DNA from: Cyclobacterium amurskyense
GTDB lineage: Bacteria > Bacteroidota > Bacteroidia > Cytophagales > Cyclobacteriaceae
NCBI RefSeq assembly: GCF_001050135.1
Contig: NZ_CP012040.1
Span: 5,039,001 to 5,103,000, forward strand
Length of the DNA: 64,000 nucleotides
Direction of reading: 5' to 3'
Shown: positions 43,718 through 53,536 of the stretch, piece by piece
How positions within the stretch are numbered: the first letter of the stretch is position 1
How the letters are laid out: each line of letters starts with the position of its first letter
Notes under the pieces: generated by a model
What the model saw: the letters and a program-made list of their open reading frames with translations, nothing else
Databases searched by the model: none
Told to the model about the DNA's origin: nothing
Program-made: the position numbers and the translations under genes

Positions 43718-46150
43718 ATGTTTAGAAATTACCTTAAAATTGCTTGGAGAAGTTTGAAGAAACAGCCTTTCTTTACCTTTCTAAATACCTTCAGTCTTAC
43801 CATAGGTATTGCGGGGGGCATGCTCATATCTCTGTACGTTTACGACGAACTGAGTTTTGACAAAATGTTCATTGATTCTGACCGTATTTACCGCATCAAT
43901 GCGGACATTAAATTTGGTGGCGCGGTCATGAACATAGCTGAAACCGGAGCTCCAATGGCTGGTACAATTCTAAATGATTTTTCCCAGGTTGAAAATGTTA
44001 CCCGGATCAGGAATCGGGGGAGTTTACTGATCAGAAAAAGTGGTACTGAAGAAAACACAAAGGAAGACCAGGTAGCTTTTGCAGATTCTACACTTTTTGA
44101 TTTTTTTGGAATAAACTTGTTGGTAGGGGATTCAAGAACCGCGCTCACTGAGCCAAACACGATGGTGCTGACCAAAACAGCCGCAGAAAAACACTTCTCA
44201 ATTAACAATGCTTTGGGCCAAACTTTATTGGTAAACAATGAGGATACTTATACGGTAACCGGCGTGATGGACGACCTGCCGAAGAATAGTTTATTGAGGG
44301 ATCATTCTCTGTTTATGGCATTGGCTGGGTACGATGATGCACAGCAAATGTTATGGACCAGCCACAATTATTTTACATTTATCAAACTGATACCAGGTGC
44401 AACTATTGAAGATTTTAAAGCGCCTCTGCATTCAATGTTGGAAAAATACATCTTTCCATATGTTCAGCAGTTCTATCCCGGAATAACAGCGGAATCTTTT
44501 GCTGCATCCGGTAATTATTTAAGGTACAGTACCATTCCTTTGACTGATATTCACCTGCATTCCAATCGCCACCATGAGCTCAGCGCAAATAGTAGTATTC
44601 AAAATGTATACATTCTTTCATTTATAGGTTTGTTCTTAATTGTATTGGCAAGCGTTAATTTCATGAACTTGTCAACGGCCTATTCACTAAAAAGAGCCAA
44701 AGAAGTTGGCATTCGCAAAACCTTGGGTTCTGACAGGTCCCAACTGGTTTGGCAATTCCTGACAGAAGCAGGTTTGATCTCTTTTATTTCTTTGCTGATG
44801 GCTGTAGGGATTGCAGTCTTAGCACTGCCCTTTTTCAATGAACTTTCGGGGAAATCAATGACCCTACCTTTTGCAGCCCCTTATTTCTGGATCATTTTGT
44901 TGTCGGCTACCATACTGTTAAGCCTTTTTTCAGGTAGCTATCCTGCCTTCTTTATGTCGAAATTTGTGGCCGCAAAAGTCCTTAAAGGGAGTGGACAAAG
45001 CAGTATTGGGGGAGGAGGGGTTCGAAACTCACTTGTCGTTTTCCAGTTTGCCATTTCGGTTATATTGATCGTGGCTACTTTGGTTGTTTTTCAGCAACTT
45101 AATTTTATTCAGGGTAAAGACCTGGGCTATACCAAAGATCAAATCCTGGTGATTGATGATGTATATGCAACTGGTAATCAAATTGAAGCCTTTAAAGAGG
45201 AAGTTCAGCAATTGGGTCAGGTGGCAAATGTTTCTTTGAGTGGGTATTTGCCTACGCCATCCTTCCGACAGGACAACGGTTTCTTTAAGGAAGGATCTAC
45301 CGAACAGGAAAATGCTTTGCAGATGCAAAATTGGCAGGTAGATCATGATTATATATCCACCTTGAATATGGAATTAATAGCCGGTCGTGATTTTGACAAA
45401 CGTTACCCTTCAGATTCTACGGGGATGATAATAAATGAATCCGCCTTGGCAATTTTAGGGCTAAAACCTGAAGAGGCCCTGGGCTTGAGACTGTCTCAGG
45501 ATTTAGGGGAAGAAAACCCAGATTTCTATAAAGTTATTGGGGTAGTTAAAAATTTCCATTTTGAATCTTTAAGGGAAGATATTGGCGCATTGAGTCTTTC
45601 ATTAGGCAGTTCCTCAAGTACAATGGCTGTAAGGATAAAATCTGGTGATTTCCCCAATGCCATTGAAGGCATAGCGTCAATTTGGACCAAAATGGCGCCC
45701 GGCCAACCTTTCAACTACAGGTTTATGGAGGATTCATTCAATAGGGTCTACGAATCCGAACAAAAACTAGGACAGATCTTTATGGTATTTACTGTTTTAT
45801 CCATAATGATTGCTTGTCTAGGCCTATTCGGTCTGGCTGCTTTCAACGCCCAAAAGCGTACGAAGGAAATTGGTATCCGAAAAGTTTTAGGAGCAAGTGT
45901 GGGGCAAATCACCCTGCGTTTAACGACGGATTTTCTAAAAATGGTAGGTATTTCCATTTTGATAGCCATACCCATAGGATGGTATGCCATGAACAAATGG
46001 CTTGAGGATTTTACCTACCGAATAGAAATCGGTTGGAGCATATTTGCTTATGCTGCCTTTCTGGCAATAGGCATAGCCATTCTAACTGTGAGCTATCAAA
46101 GTATTAAGGCAGCGATAAAAAATCCTAGTCAAAGTTTAAGTACGGAATAA
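43718..46150 (+). CDS. Internally duplicated FtsX/MacB-type permease 3 of 10
   Basis: An 810-residue permease and the closest relative of permease 2. Its N-terminus is MFRNYLKIAWRSLKKQ. The coupling motifs are GIRKTLGS (first half) and GIRKVLGA (second half); GSYPAFFMSKFVAAKVLKG lies between, and the end is NPSQSLSTE. The first periplasmic domain keeps IKFGG, APMAG and PNTMVLTKTAAEKHF, matching permease 2 closely, while the rest of the array differs there. The gap to permease 2 is 27 bp, indicating one transcript. The frame is intact and every expected membrane helix is present, so it looks functional. Confidence 0.9.
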   Translation: MFRNYLKIAWRSLKKQPFFTFLNTFSLTIGIAGGMLISLYVYDELSFDKMFIDSDRIYRINADIKFGGAVMNIAETGAPMAGTILNDFSQVENVTRIRNRGSLLIRKSGTEENTKEDQVAFADSTLFDFFGINLLVGDSRTALTEPNTMVLTKTAAEKHFSINNALGQTLLVNNEDTYTVTGVMDDLPKNSLLRDHSLFMALAGYDDAQQMLWTSHNYFTFIKLIPGATIEDFKAPLHSMLEKYIFPYVQQFYPGITAESFAASGNYLRYSTIPLTDIHLHSNRHHELSANSSIQNVYILSFIGLFLIVLASVNFMNLSTAYSLKRAKEVGIRKTLGSDRSQLVWQFLTEAGLISFISLLMAVGIAVLALPFFNELSGKSMTLPFAAPYFWIILLSATILLSLFSGSYPAFFMSKFVAAKVLKGSGQSSIGGGGVRNSLVVFQFAISVILIVATLVVFQQLNFIQGKDLGYTKDQILVIDDVYATGNQIEAFKEEVQQLGQVANVSLSGYLPTPSFRQDNGFFKEGSTEQENALQMQNWQVDHDYISTLNMELIAGRDFDKRYPSDSTGMIINESALAILGLKPEEALGLRLSQDLGEENPDFYKVIGVVKNFHFESLREDIGALSLSLGSSSSTMAVRIKSGDFPNAIEGIASIWTKMAPGQPFNYRFMEDSFNRVYESEQKLGQIFMVFTVLSIMIACLGLFGLAAFNAQKRTKEIGIRKVLGASVGQITLRLTTDFLKMVGISILIAIPIGWYAMNKWLEDFTYRIEIGWSIFAYAAFLAIGIAILTVSYQSIKAAIKNPSQSLSTE

Positions 46151-46204
46151 AGAAACGTAGCTTCTAAAGTGTAAAAGTAATGGCCGCTAAAAACTAAAAA
46201 TATC

Positions 46205-48616
46205 ATGTTCAATAACTATTTAAAAATTGCCTGGCGAAATATCCGAAGGTATAAACTCCATTCCTTTATCAATATTATAGGTTTGGCGGTTGCCTTCTCT
46301 ATAAGCATAATGCTGTTTTTAGTTGCCTATTTTCATTTTAGCTTTGATTCGTTTCATAAGGATTCAGACCAGTTATTCAAGGTTTCGCGTTTTACCAATG
46401 CTTCACAGGGAATGAATATTAGTTCCAGTATGCCATTACCACTGGGCCCAGTTCTGGAAGAGGAGATACCAGGTATTGAGACTGCAATAAACCTTCAAAG
46501 TGGCTTTCCTGAAAACATAACCTTTGGAGATAAAGGCATTGAGAAGATTATTTCCAGAACTGACGCTGAATTTTTTGATGTTTTTAATTTCCCAATCCTT
46601 ATTGGGGACAAGCAAACAGCCCTCTCAAATATCAATAACATCGCCCTAAGTGAAAGTACTGCTTTCGCTATTTTTGGAGACATTAACCCAATTGGAAAAG
46701 AATTAAAGATTGGGAAAATCGGAGAACAGCAGTCCTTTAATGTATCGGCTGTAATTGAAGATGCCCCAAAGAATTCCAGTATTCGCTTCGATGCTGTGGC
46801 ACGCATTGAGTCACTTGCCAATTATGGTAGCAATAAAAACAAATGGGATATTAATGCTCCCAATTTGTACGTGAAAATTTCAAAGAATAGCAACCAGACA
46901 ATTATTGAAGAGAAGTTGGTGGCAATGGTGGAAAAATATTACCCTGAGGAATTGGCTTCGCTCAAAATCGAAAATCCTGAGGCCATGGGTACCAGAGAAC
47001 TGTTAAGCCTTAATCTTACAGCTATCGACCAGGTCCATTTCTCTGGGGAACGAAGTGCCCCCAAAACATTGATCTACTCCATCGCAGTTTTAGGTTCATT
47101 TATACTGCTGATTGCCTGTTTCAACTTTGTAAACTTAAACATGGCACATTCCTTTAAAAGGAGTAAGGAATTAGGTGTCCGAAAAAGTTTAGGCGCTTTC
47201 AAAGGCCAGCTTATTTTACAATTATGGGGTGAGGCATTTCTACTTTATAGCATAGGATTTATATTGGGGATTGCGATTGCCTTTCAATTGGTGCCTGTTT
47301 TTAATGCCCAATTTGGAGGAGGCATTCAAATAGACACCTTATTACAGCCTGGTTTCTTGGCCATCCTGTTTGGTGTTTTCATGCTCGTCACTTTGATTGC
47401 CGGAGGGTATCCGGCTCTAAAAATGGCCAATTTCGGATTGGTGGCCATTTTAAAGGGAAATGTCTCCAAAAATAGACCTGGAGCCTTGCGTAATTCTTTA
47501 TTGGTGAGTCAATTTGCCATTTCCAGCTTGTTGATTTTTGTAAGTGTAATCGCAGGTCAGCAATTGAATTTCTTAAAGGAAAAACCCATAGGTTTTGAAA
47601 AAGAACAAGTGATTAGCATTCCTGTAGGAAATCAAGAAGATGGTAGAAAAGTACTGTCAAGACTTCAAAACGAACTGGCAAGCGATCCTGAGGTTGTTTC
47701 CGTATCCGGAGCAGGAGGTAATTTGGGTAGGGGACTAGACCGGGTTACATCAAGGGTGAATATAGATTTTGTTTACAATGAAAACAAGATAGACACAGAC
47801 TGGATATTGGTGGATTTCGACTACCTAAAAACCTTGCAAATCCCAATTATTAAAGGAAGAGACTTCGATTCTGACTTCGCGACAGACACCATTAATGCAG
47901 TGGTGGTCACCCAAAGTTTTGTCAAAGCCATGGGAGAAACTGATCCTATAGGAAAATACTTTGGGGGAGAGGGAGAGCAGTCGGGCAATCAAATTATAGG
48001 GGTTGTGCCAGATTTTTACGCGTATTCACCATCGGACAGGTCTTTGCCAATTGTGATGCACCTTTCTGCCCATGAACCTTTCAACTATATTCTCTTAAAA
48101 GTTCGATCAGATAATCCAAGTGCCACAATGGATAAACTTGCTACGACCTGGGAAGAAGTAATTCCAAATGTAGCTTTCAAAGGATCCTTTTTAGATGAAA
48201 ACCTGCAAGCCTGGTATGAAGGAGAAAGTGTTTTAACCACAACATTTGGTATCGCATCGGGCATCGCTATTTTCCTGTCTTGTCTGGGGCTTTTTGCCAT
48301 TTCCCTTTGGGTCATAGAAATTCGTACCAAAGAAATAGGCATTCGAAAAGTAATGGGTGCCTCAGTCAATGGAATCGTAAAAATGATTTCATTCCATTTT
48401 CTAAAGCTGGTATTTATCAGCTTACTAATAGCAGCCCCTTTGGCCTGGTATGCCATGCAAAGCTGGATTGAAGGATATGAGCACCGCATTGTGATTAGCC
48501 CATTTACATTTGTTGGGGTTGGGCTGATGGTGGCATTGGTTGCCGTACTCACGGTAAGCTTTCATGTCATAAAAGCTGCTATAACAAACCCCGTAAATAG
48601 TTTACGGTCAGAATAA
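46205..48616 (+). CDS. Internally duplicated FtsX/MacB-type permease 4 of 10
   Basis: An 803-residue permease with the usual eight-helix, two-domain plan, starting MFNNYLKIAWRNIRRYKLHS. Its first coupling motif deviates most among the middle copies (GVRKSLGA, in SKELGVRKSLGAFKGQL); the second reads GIRKVMGA. The mid-protein motif is GGYPALKMANFGLVAILKG. It ends NPVNSLRSE, and its last 35 bases, stop included, are the same as those of permease 5 although the proteins are otherwise rather different. The gap from permease 3 is 54 bp. Confidence 0.9.
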   Translation: MFNNYLKIAWRNIRRYKLHSFINIIGLAVAFSISIMLFLVAYFHFSFDSFHKDSDQLFKVSRFTNASQGMNISSSMPLPLGPVLEEEIPGIETAINLQSGFPENITFGDKGIEKIISRTDAEFFDVFNFPILIGDKQTALSNINNIALSESTAFAIFGDINPIGKELKIGKIGEQQSFNVSAVIEDAPKNSSIRFDAVARIESLANYGSNKNKWDINAPNLYVKISKNSNQTIIEEKLVAMVEKYYPEELASLKIENPEAMGTRELLSLNLTAIDQVHFSGERSAPKTLIYSIAVLGSFILLIACFNFVNLNMAHSFKRSKELGVRKSLGAFKGQLILQLWGEAFLLYSIGFILGIAIAFQLVPVFNAQFGGGIQIDTLLQPGFLAILFGVFMLVTLIAGGYPALKMANFGLVAILKGNVSKNRPGALRNSLLVSQFAISSLLIFVSVIAGQQLNFLKEKPIGFEKEQVISIPVGNQEDGRKVLSRLQNELASDPEVVSVSGAGGNLGRGLDRVTSRVNIDFVYNENKIDTDWILVDFDYLKTLQIPIIKGRDFDSDFATDTINAVVVTQSFVKAMGETDPIGKYFGGEGEQSGNQIIGVVPDFYAYSPSDRSLPIVMHLSAHEPFNYILLKVRSDNPSATMDKLATTWEEVIPNVAFKGSFLDENLQAWYEGESVLTTTFGIASGIAIFLSCLGLFAISLWVIEIRTKEIGIRKVMGASVNGIVKMISFHFLKLVFISLLIAAPLAWYAMQSWIEGYEHRIVISPFTFVGVGLMVALVAVLTVSFHVIKAAITNPVNSLRSE

Positions 48617-48671
48617 ATTAGAATAGTCATCACTGGCCCTAAAAGCTGGTGAAGGCTTTAAATAAGGATTT

Positions 48672-51068
48672 ATGCTTAAGAACAACCTTAAAATCGCCTG
48701 GCGAAATATAAAACGAAACAAAGGCTACAGCTTTCTGAATGTTAGCGGTATTGCCATAGGTCTCGCAGCATTTTGGTTGATAGCATTGTATGTAGCCGAT
48801 GAACTTAGCTATGATCGATCCTTCACCAATTCGGAGCAAATCTTTAGGGTTGCTCAGCATGCGAATTGGGACAATGGAAAAATGGACATTGCTCTTACCT
48901 CCCCACCATTTGCAGTCGCTTTAAAAAATGAATTCCCTCAAGTGGAAGAGGCAGTAAGAATCAATATTGAAGGTGGTGACCTAATCAATTACGGCAATAA
49001 AAGTATCAACCAAGAAGGCATTTGGTTTGCAGAAAATACTTTCTTTGCGCTTTTTAATTACCCGTTTCTTTATGGAAATGGCGCAACTGCCTTGATAAAT
49101 CCTGGAACCATCGTCATTACTGAAAGCCTTGCGATTAAAATTTTTGGGGATGCCTCAAAAGCAATCAATGAAACAATTGCCCTGGGCAACCAAAAACAGC
49201 CTATCAAAATAACGGGGGTAATAAAGGATCTTCCTCAAAACTCCCACTTGAAATTCAGTGCAATCCGTTCATTTGCATTAGAAGATCTGAGAAGTGAAAA
49301 TTGGAATGCTGCGTTTCTCTATACATACCTTCTTTTAAAGAAAGGGACTGACCCAGATTCATTTGCAAACAAGTTGCTTCTTTTTGAAAAGGACCTGGCC
49401 AACCGAATGAATTTTTCTGATTTTAAGATAGAATTACAAGCATTGACAGCTATTCATCTGCATTCTCATCTGGATTATGAATTAAGTGCCAATGGAAATG
49501 CCGGATTGGTCTACTTATTTATTGTAATTGGGCTACTAGTATTGTTGATTGCGGTAATCAATTACATGAACCTATCTACAGCACGCGCCACCATGCGGGT
49601 GAAGGAAATCGGTATCCGGAAAGTGGTAGGATCTGAAATAAAACACCTCGTAGGGTTGTTTTTAAGTGAGGCAATTTTGGTCACCTTTATTGCTTCACTT
49701 TTAGCCTGTTTTATTGTTCAATTAACCCTTCCTGTATTTAATCAATTTGCAGAAAAAGATTTGACACTCCTGCATTTCGGAGCTTTTAAAACCATTGGCG
49801 CAATCGTCCTTTTTACGGTTTTGACAGGGGTTTTATGTGGGAGTTATCCTGCCTTGTTTTTGTCAAGGCTTAAAATGATTCCTTCACTCAAAGGGCAAAT
49901 TAGCAATATGGGTACTAGTATTTTCTTACGGAAATCACTGGTAGTAGTCCAGTTTGTCATTACAGTTTGCCTGATTAGTGGCTCCTACATTATTTACAGA
50001 CAGATGCAATTTGTCTCTCAAAAAGACCTTGGATTTGACAAAACTCAGGTGCTGATAAGCCATATCGATGATGTAAAAGTACGTAGCAAAATACCAGCAT
50101 TGAAAGCTACACTCTTGCAAAGCCCTATGGTAGAAAGCGTGGCAACAGCCGGTAATCCATTAGGTACCAATTACCTTGGCAAATTTAGTTTCTTTTTTGA
50201 GGTAAATGGAAAAATGCAAACCACTGCCACTATGGCAAATTTTCTCTACATCGATGAGGATTTTCTGCCAACCAATGGAATGGCGTTATTACAGGGTAGA
50301 AATTTCTCACCTGATATGCCAACAGATAAAGAGGGCACCGTAATCATTAACGAAACATTGATGAATTCCCTTGGCTATACAGATGCCATTGGAAAGAAAA
50401 TCAATTATAAATCCGGAAATGACAGCCTGGTAAATCGGCAGGTTATCGGGGTTATTAAAGATTTTCATTCAACTTCTTTACAGCATAAAATCGAACCTAT
50501 GGTACTGTTGATGCCACCAAATGATAGGGAAAGAGACAATCTTTATATAAAAATCTCAAAAGGTAAAGCGGTTGCAGGGATTGCATTTGTAAAAAGTACA
50601 ATGGAACAATTCGATTCCGAAAATCAAGCAAATGTCCATTTTCTCAATGAAAACTTTAACCAGCAATACCTGTCCCAGCAAAAACAGGGAAAATTATCAC
50701 TCGTCTTTACGATCCTGGCTTTTATCATTTCAGGTCTTGGTCTGTTGGGATTGGTGATTTTTGTAACTGCTCAGCGTAGAAAGGAAATTGGTTTAAGAAA
50801 AGTCCTTGGGGCTTCCATTATCTCTGTTACCCTGATGTTGAGCAAAGATTTCGGAAAACTAGTCGCCATTGCCTCTTTAATCGCCTTTCCCATTGCCTGG
50901 TTTGGTATGGATAGATGGTTACAGGACTTTGCCTATCACATTGAAATTAAATGGTGGATGTTTTTGATATCAGGGGCCATTGCAGTTGCAATTGCCATGA
51001 CAACAGTAAGCTTTCAGGCATTTAAAGCTGCCTTAACAAACCCCGTAAATAGTTTACGGTCAGAATAA
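48672..51068 (+). CDS. Internally duplicated FtsX/MacB-type permease 5 of 10
   Basis: A 798-residue permease starting MLKNNLKIAWRNIKRNKGYSF. The coupling motifs are GIRKVVGS and GLRKVLGA, with GSYPALFLSRLKMIPSLKG between the halves. The second periplasmic domain has PTNGMALLQGRNFSPDM and VIGVIKDFHSTSL, the latter a family-wide strand (IGVVKDFHF in most copies). The end NPVNSLRSE and the 3' nucleotides match permease 4. There is a 55-bp gap before it and 57 bp after it. No fused ATPase and no disruption are present. Confidence 0.9.
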   Translation: MLKNNLKIAWRNIKRNKGYSFLNVSGIAIGLAAFWLIALYVADELSYDRSFTNSEQIFRVAQHANWDNGKMDIALTSPPFAVALKNEFPQVEEAVRINIEGGDLINYGNKSINQEGIWFAENTFFALFNYPFLYGNGATALINPGTIVITESLAIKIFGDASKAINETIALGNQKQPIKITGVIKDLPQNSHLKFSAIRSFALEDLRSENWNAAFLYTYLLLKKGTDPDSFANKLLLFEKDLANRMNFSDFKIELQALTAIHLHSHLDYELSANGNAGLVYLFIVIGLLVLLIAVINYMNLSTARATMRVKEIGIRKVVGSEIKHLVGLFLSEAILVTFIASLLACFIVQLTLPVFNQFAEKDLTLLHFGAFKTIGAIVLFTVLTGVLCGSYPALFLSRLKMIPSLKGQISNMGTSIFLRKSLVVVQFVITVCLISGSYIIYRQMQFVSQKDLGFDKTQVLISHIDDVKVRSKIPALKATLLQSPMVESVATAGNPLGTNYLGKFSFFFEVNGKMQTTATMANFLYIDEDFLPTNGMALLQGRNFSPDMPTDKEGTVIINETLMNSLGYTDAIGKKINYKSGNDSLVNRQVIGVIKDFHSTSLQHKIEPMVLLMPPNDRERDNLYIKISKGKAVAGIAFVKSTMEQFDSENQANVHFLNENFNQQYLSQQKQGKLSLVFTILAFIISGLGLLGLVIFVTAQRRKEIGLRKVLGASIISVTLMLSKDFGKLVAIASLIAFPIAWFGMDRWLQDFAYHIEIKWWMFLISGAIAVAIAMTTVSFQAFKAALTNPVNSLRSE

Positions 51069-51125
51069 TATACCGATGATTTCACAAGTACTTACTTCTT
51101 GGGCTGTCTTCAAAAGATGAAAATT

Positions 51126-53507
51126 ATGTACAAAAACTATCTAAAAATCGCTTTTCGAAATCTTTGGAGACATCGGGGCTTTTCGTTCTTAAATATAAGC
51201 GGCTTGGCCATTGGGCTAACCGCCGGTTTTCTTATTTTACTTTATGTAGGTTTTGAGATAAGTTATGACAATTTCCATTCTAAAGCAGACCGTATTTACC
51301 GGGTTGTTGCAGATATAAAAACACCTACAGACAATATCGAAGCAGATATCCCTGCCTGGGCTGTACCGCCGCATTTAGAAGAACAATTCCCTGAAATTGA
51401 AGCTGCTGTTAGGATTTCAGGGCTGGATATGTTAGTCCGCAAAGAGGACATCAAATTCCAGGAAACAGAGGCCAAAATTGTTGATGCCGATTTTTTCAAT
51501 GTATTCGATTTTAAACTGCTACAAGGAGATGCGGACAATGTTTTAAAAGACCCCTTCAGCCTGGTGCTTTCAGAAAAGGCTGCAAAGAAGTACTTCGGAA
51601 ATGAGAATCCTGTTGGCAAAACAGTTAAAATCATGGAGGAAGGCCATTTAGCTACTGTTACTGGCTTGATGGAAGACTTTCCCGAAAACTCACACATCAA
51701 GACCAACATGGTGGTATCTATGGCCACCTATACCAAAGGAATGGATAGGGATGTGGATAGTTTTTGGAACAATTACGGTGCGGCTGGCTATATTCTCGTA
51801 GCGGAACATGCCAATATTGATCAACTTGTTGCCAAATTTCCAGAATTTTTAGAGCGAAATAATGGAGAGGAAATGAAGAAGTCGCAGATGTATGTCAATC
51901 TTTTTCTTGAACCATTAATAGATGTTTATTTACGGTCCACCAGGGGAGGTGCTGGGGGTGGTAATATTAGTAATGTATACATTTTTTCTATTGTGGCTAT
52001 TTTCATTTTATTAATAGCCTGCATCAATTTTATAAACTTAACTACTGCCAGGTCAGTCGAAAGAGCCAAAGAAGTTGGAATCCGAAAAGTTATTGGTGCA
52101 GGCAAACGACAATTGGGCATTCAATTTTTAGGGGAGTCCATTGTTATTTCATTTATGGCATTTATAATCGCCCTAGTTCTTACCGCTATAGCCATTCCCT
52201 TTTTTAATGACATGGCCGGTAAAATAATAAGCCCAGGTATTATTTCTAGTGCCAATCAATTGCCTATACTTCTATTAATGTCCTTGGGTATTGGCGTTTT
52301 GGCAGGTATCTACCCAGCTTTTGTATTGTCCTCTTTTAAGCCTATTAGTGTTTTAAAAGGAAGTTTTTCTTCTGGTACCAGAGGGATTCTTCTGAGAAAA
52401 GGATTGGTAATTGCTCAATTTACCATCTCAATCGCATTGATTATTGGAACCATTGTCATCTATAATCAGATGAATTATATGCGCAACCAGGAACTAGGTT
52501 TCAACAAAGAACAAACCATTGTCCTGGGTACAGGTGTTTCGCCTTCTCAAAAAGCATTGAGACATGCCATTGATGATTTACCCAATGTACTTTCAACTTC
52601 GCTTTCCTCAAGTGTGCCTGGAAAAAGCAATAGTTCTGCTTATTCTGAAGTGGAGAATATAAATGGTGATTTGCAGATCGCCAACCTCGCACTCTATTTT
52701 ATAGATGAGGAATTTATTCCTCAATTCGATATACCGCTTGTTGCCGGAAGATCCTTTTCAAAAGCATTTGCAACTGATTCTACCGAGGCCATGGTGGTGA
52801 ATGAAGAGACAGTGAAGTTGTTAGGATACAGTTCTCCTGAGGAAGCCATTGGTGCCAATTTTAAACAATGGGGACGTGAAGGTAAAATTATTGGGGTAAT
52901 TAAAGATTTTCATTTTAAATCTCTTCGACAACCTATCGAGCCTTTGACAATGCGGCTTGAACCAAAAGGTACTGATTTACTGGTTGTGAAAGTAAACCCA
53001 AAAGATATTCAACAAACTGTAGCTGCTATTGCATCCAAATGGGAGGCTATAATTCCAAACGCCCCTTTTGATTATTATTTCTTAGATCAATCTTTTAATA
53101 AACAATACCAGACCGAAGAACGATTTGGAAATCTCTTCTTGAACTTTGCAGCGCTAGCCATATTTATTTCATGTCTGGGATTATTAGGTCTTGCAGCTTA
53201 CAGCACCTTACAGCGCAAACGAGAAATAGGAATTAGAAAAGTGTTGGGCTCTTCGGTAGGAGGAATATTAAATCTCTTGTCCAGGGAATTTGTAAAATTA
53301 GTAATTATCTCCTTCTTTATTGCTGCCCCTATAGCTTGGTTCTTTATGTATTTCTGGTTAGAGGATTTCGCTTACCGCATTACCCTTCAATGGTGGATGT
53401 TTGCTCTCGCAGGGGCTTCAGCAATAATAATTGCACTGCTAACAGTGAGTTTTCACGCCATCAAAGCAGCAATAGTGAACCCAATTAAAAGTTTAGGTAC
53501 GGAGTAA
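51126..53507 (+). CDS. Internally duplicated FtsX/MacB-type permease 6 of 10
   Basis: A 793-residue permease. The ATG at 51126 (MYKNYLKIAFRNLWRHRG) is chosen because it gives the family-standard N-terminus; the frame stays open from 51099. The first 65 bases are identical to those of permease 7, and the proteins agree along their length (for example IYRVV-DI-TPT, AWAVPPHL, the FLERN-GE-MKK segment and GILLRKGLV). The coupling motifs read GIRKVIGA and GIRKVLGS; GIYPAFVLSSFKPISVLKG lies between, and the end is NPIKSLGTE. It is a recent duplicate pair with permease 7. Confidence 0.9.
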   Translation: MYKNYLKIAFRNLWRHRGFSFLNISGLAIGLTAGFLILLYVGFEISYDNFHSKADRIYRVVADIKTPTDNIEADIPAWAVPPHLEEQFPEIEAAVRISGLDMLVRKEDIKFQETEAKIVDADFFNVFDFKLLQGDADNVLKDPFSLVLSEKAAKKYFGNENPVGKTVKIMEEGHLATVTGLMEDFPENSHIKTNMVVSMATYTKGMDRDVDSFWNNYGAAGYILVAEHANIDQLVAKFPEFLERNNGEEMKKSQMYVNLFLEPLIDVYLRSTRGGAGGGNISNVYIFSIVAIFILLIACINFINLTTARSVERAKEVGIRKVIGAGKRQLGIQFLGESIVISFMAFIIALVLTAIAIPFFNDMAGKIISPGIISSANQLPILLLMSLGIGVLAGIYPAFVLSSFKPISVLKGSFSSGTRGILLRKGLVIAQFTISIALIIGTIVIYNQMNYMRNQELGFNKEQTIVLGTGVSPSQKALRHAIDDLPNVLSTSLSSSVPGKSNSSAYSEVENINGDLQIANLALYFIDEEFIPQFDIPLVAGRSFSKAFATDSTEAMVVNEETVKLLGYSSPEEAIGANFKQWGREGKIIGVIKDFHFKSLRQPIEPLTMRLEPKGTDLLVVKVNPKDIQQTVAAIASKWEAIIPNAPFDYYFLDQSFNKQYQTEERFGNLFLNFAALAIFISCLGLLGLAAYSTLQRKREIGIRKVLGSSVGGILNLLSREFVKLVIISFFIAAPIAWFFMYFWLEDFAYRITLQWWMFALAGASAIIIALLTVSFHAIKAAIVNPIKSLGTE

Positions 53508-53536
53508 AATTCCGCATCAATTAAAGAAGAAAAACC

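Noticed and set aside
48591..48607. CCGTAAA-TAG-TTTACGG stem at the end of permease 4 (and at 51043-51059 in permease 5) as a terminator
   Set aside because: It lies within codons, is not followed by a T tract, and the next genes continue closely. It is kept only as a shared-sequence observation.
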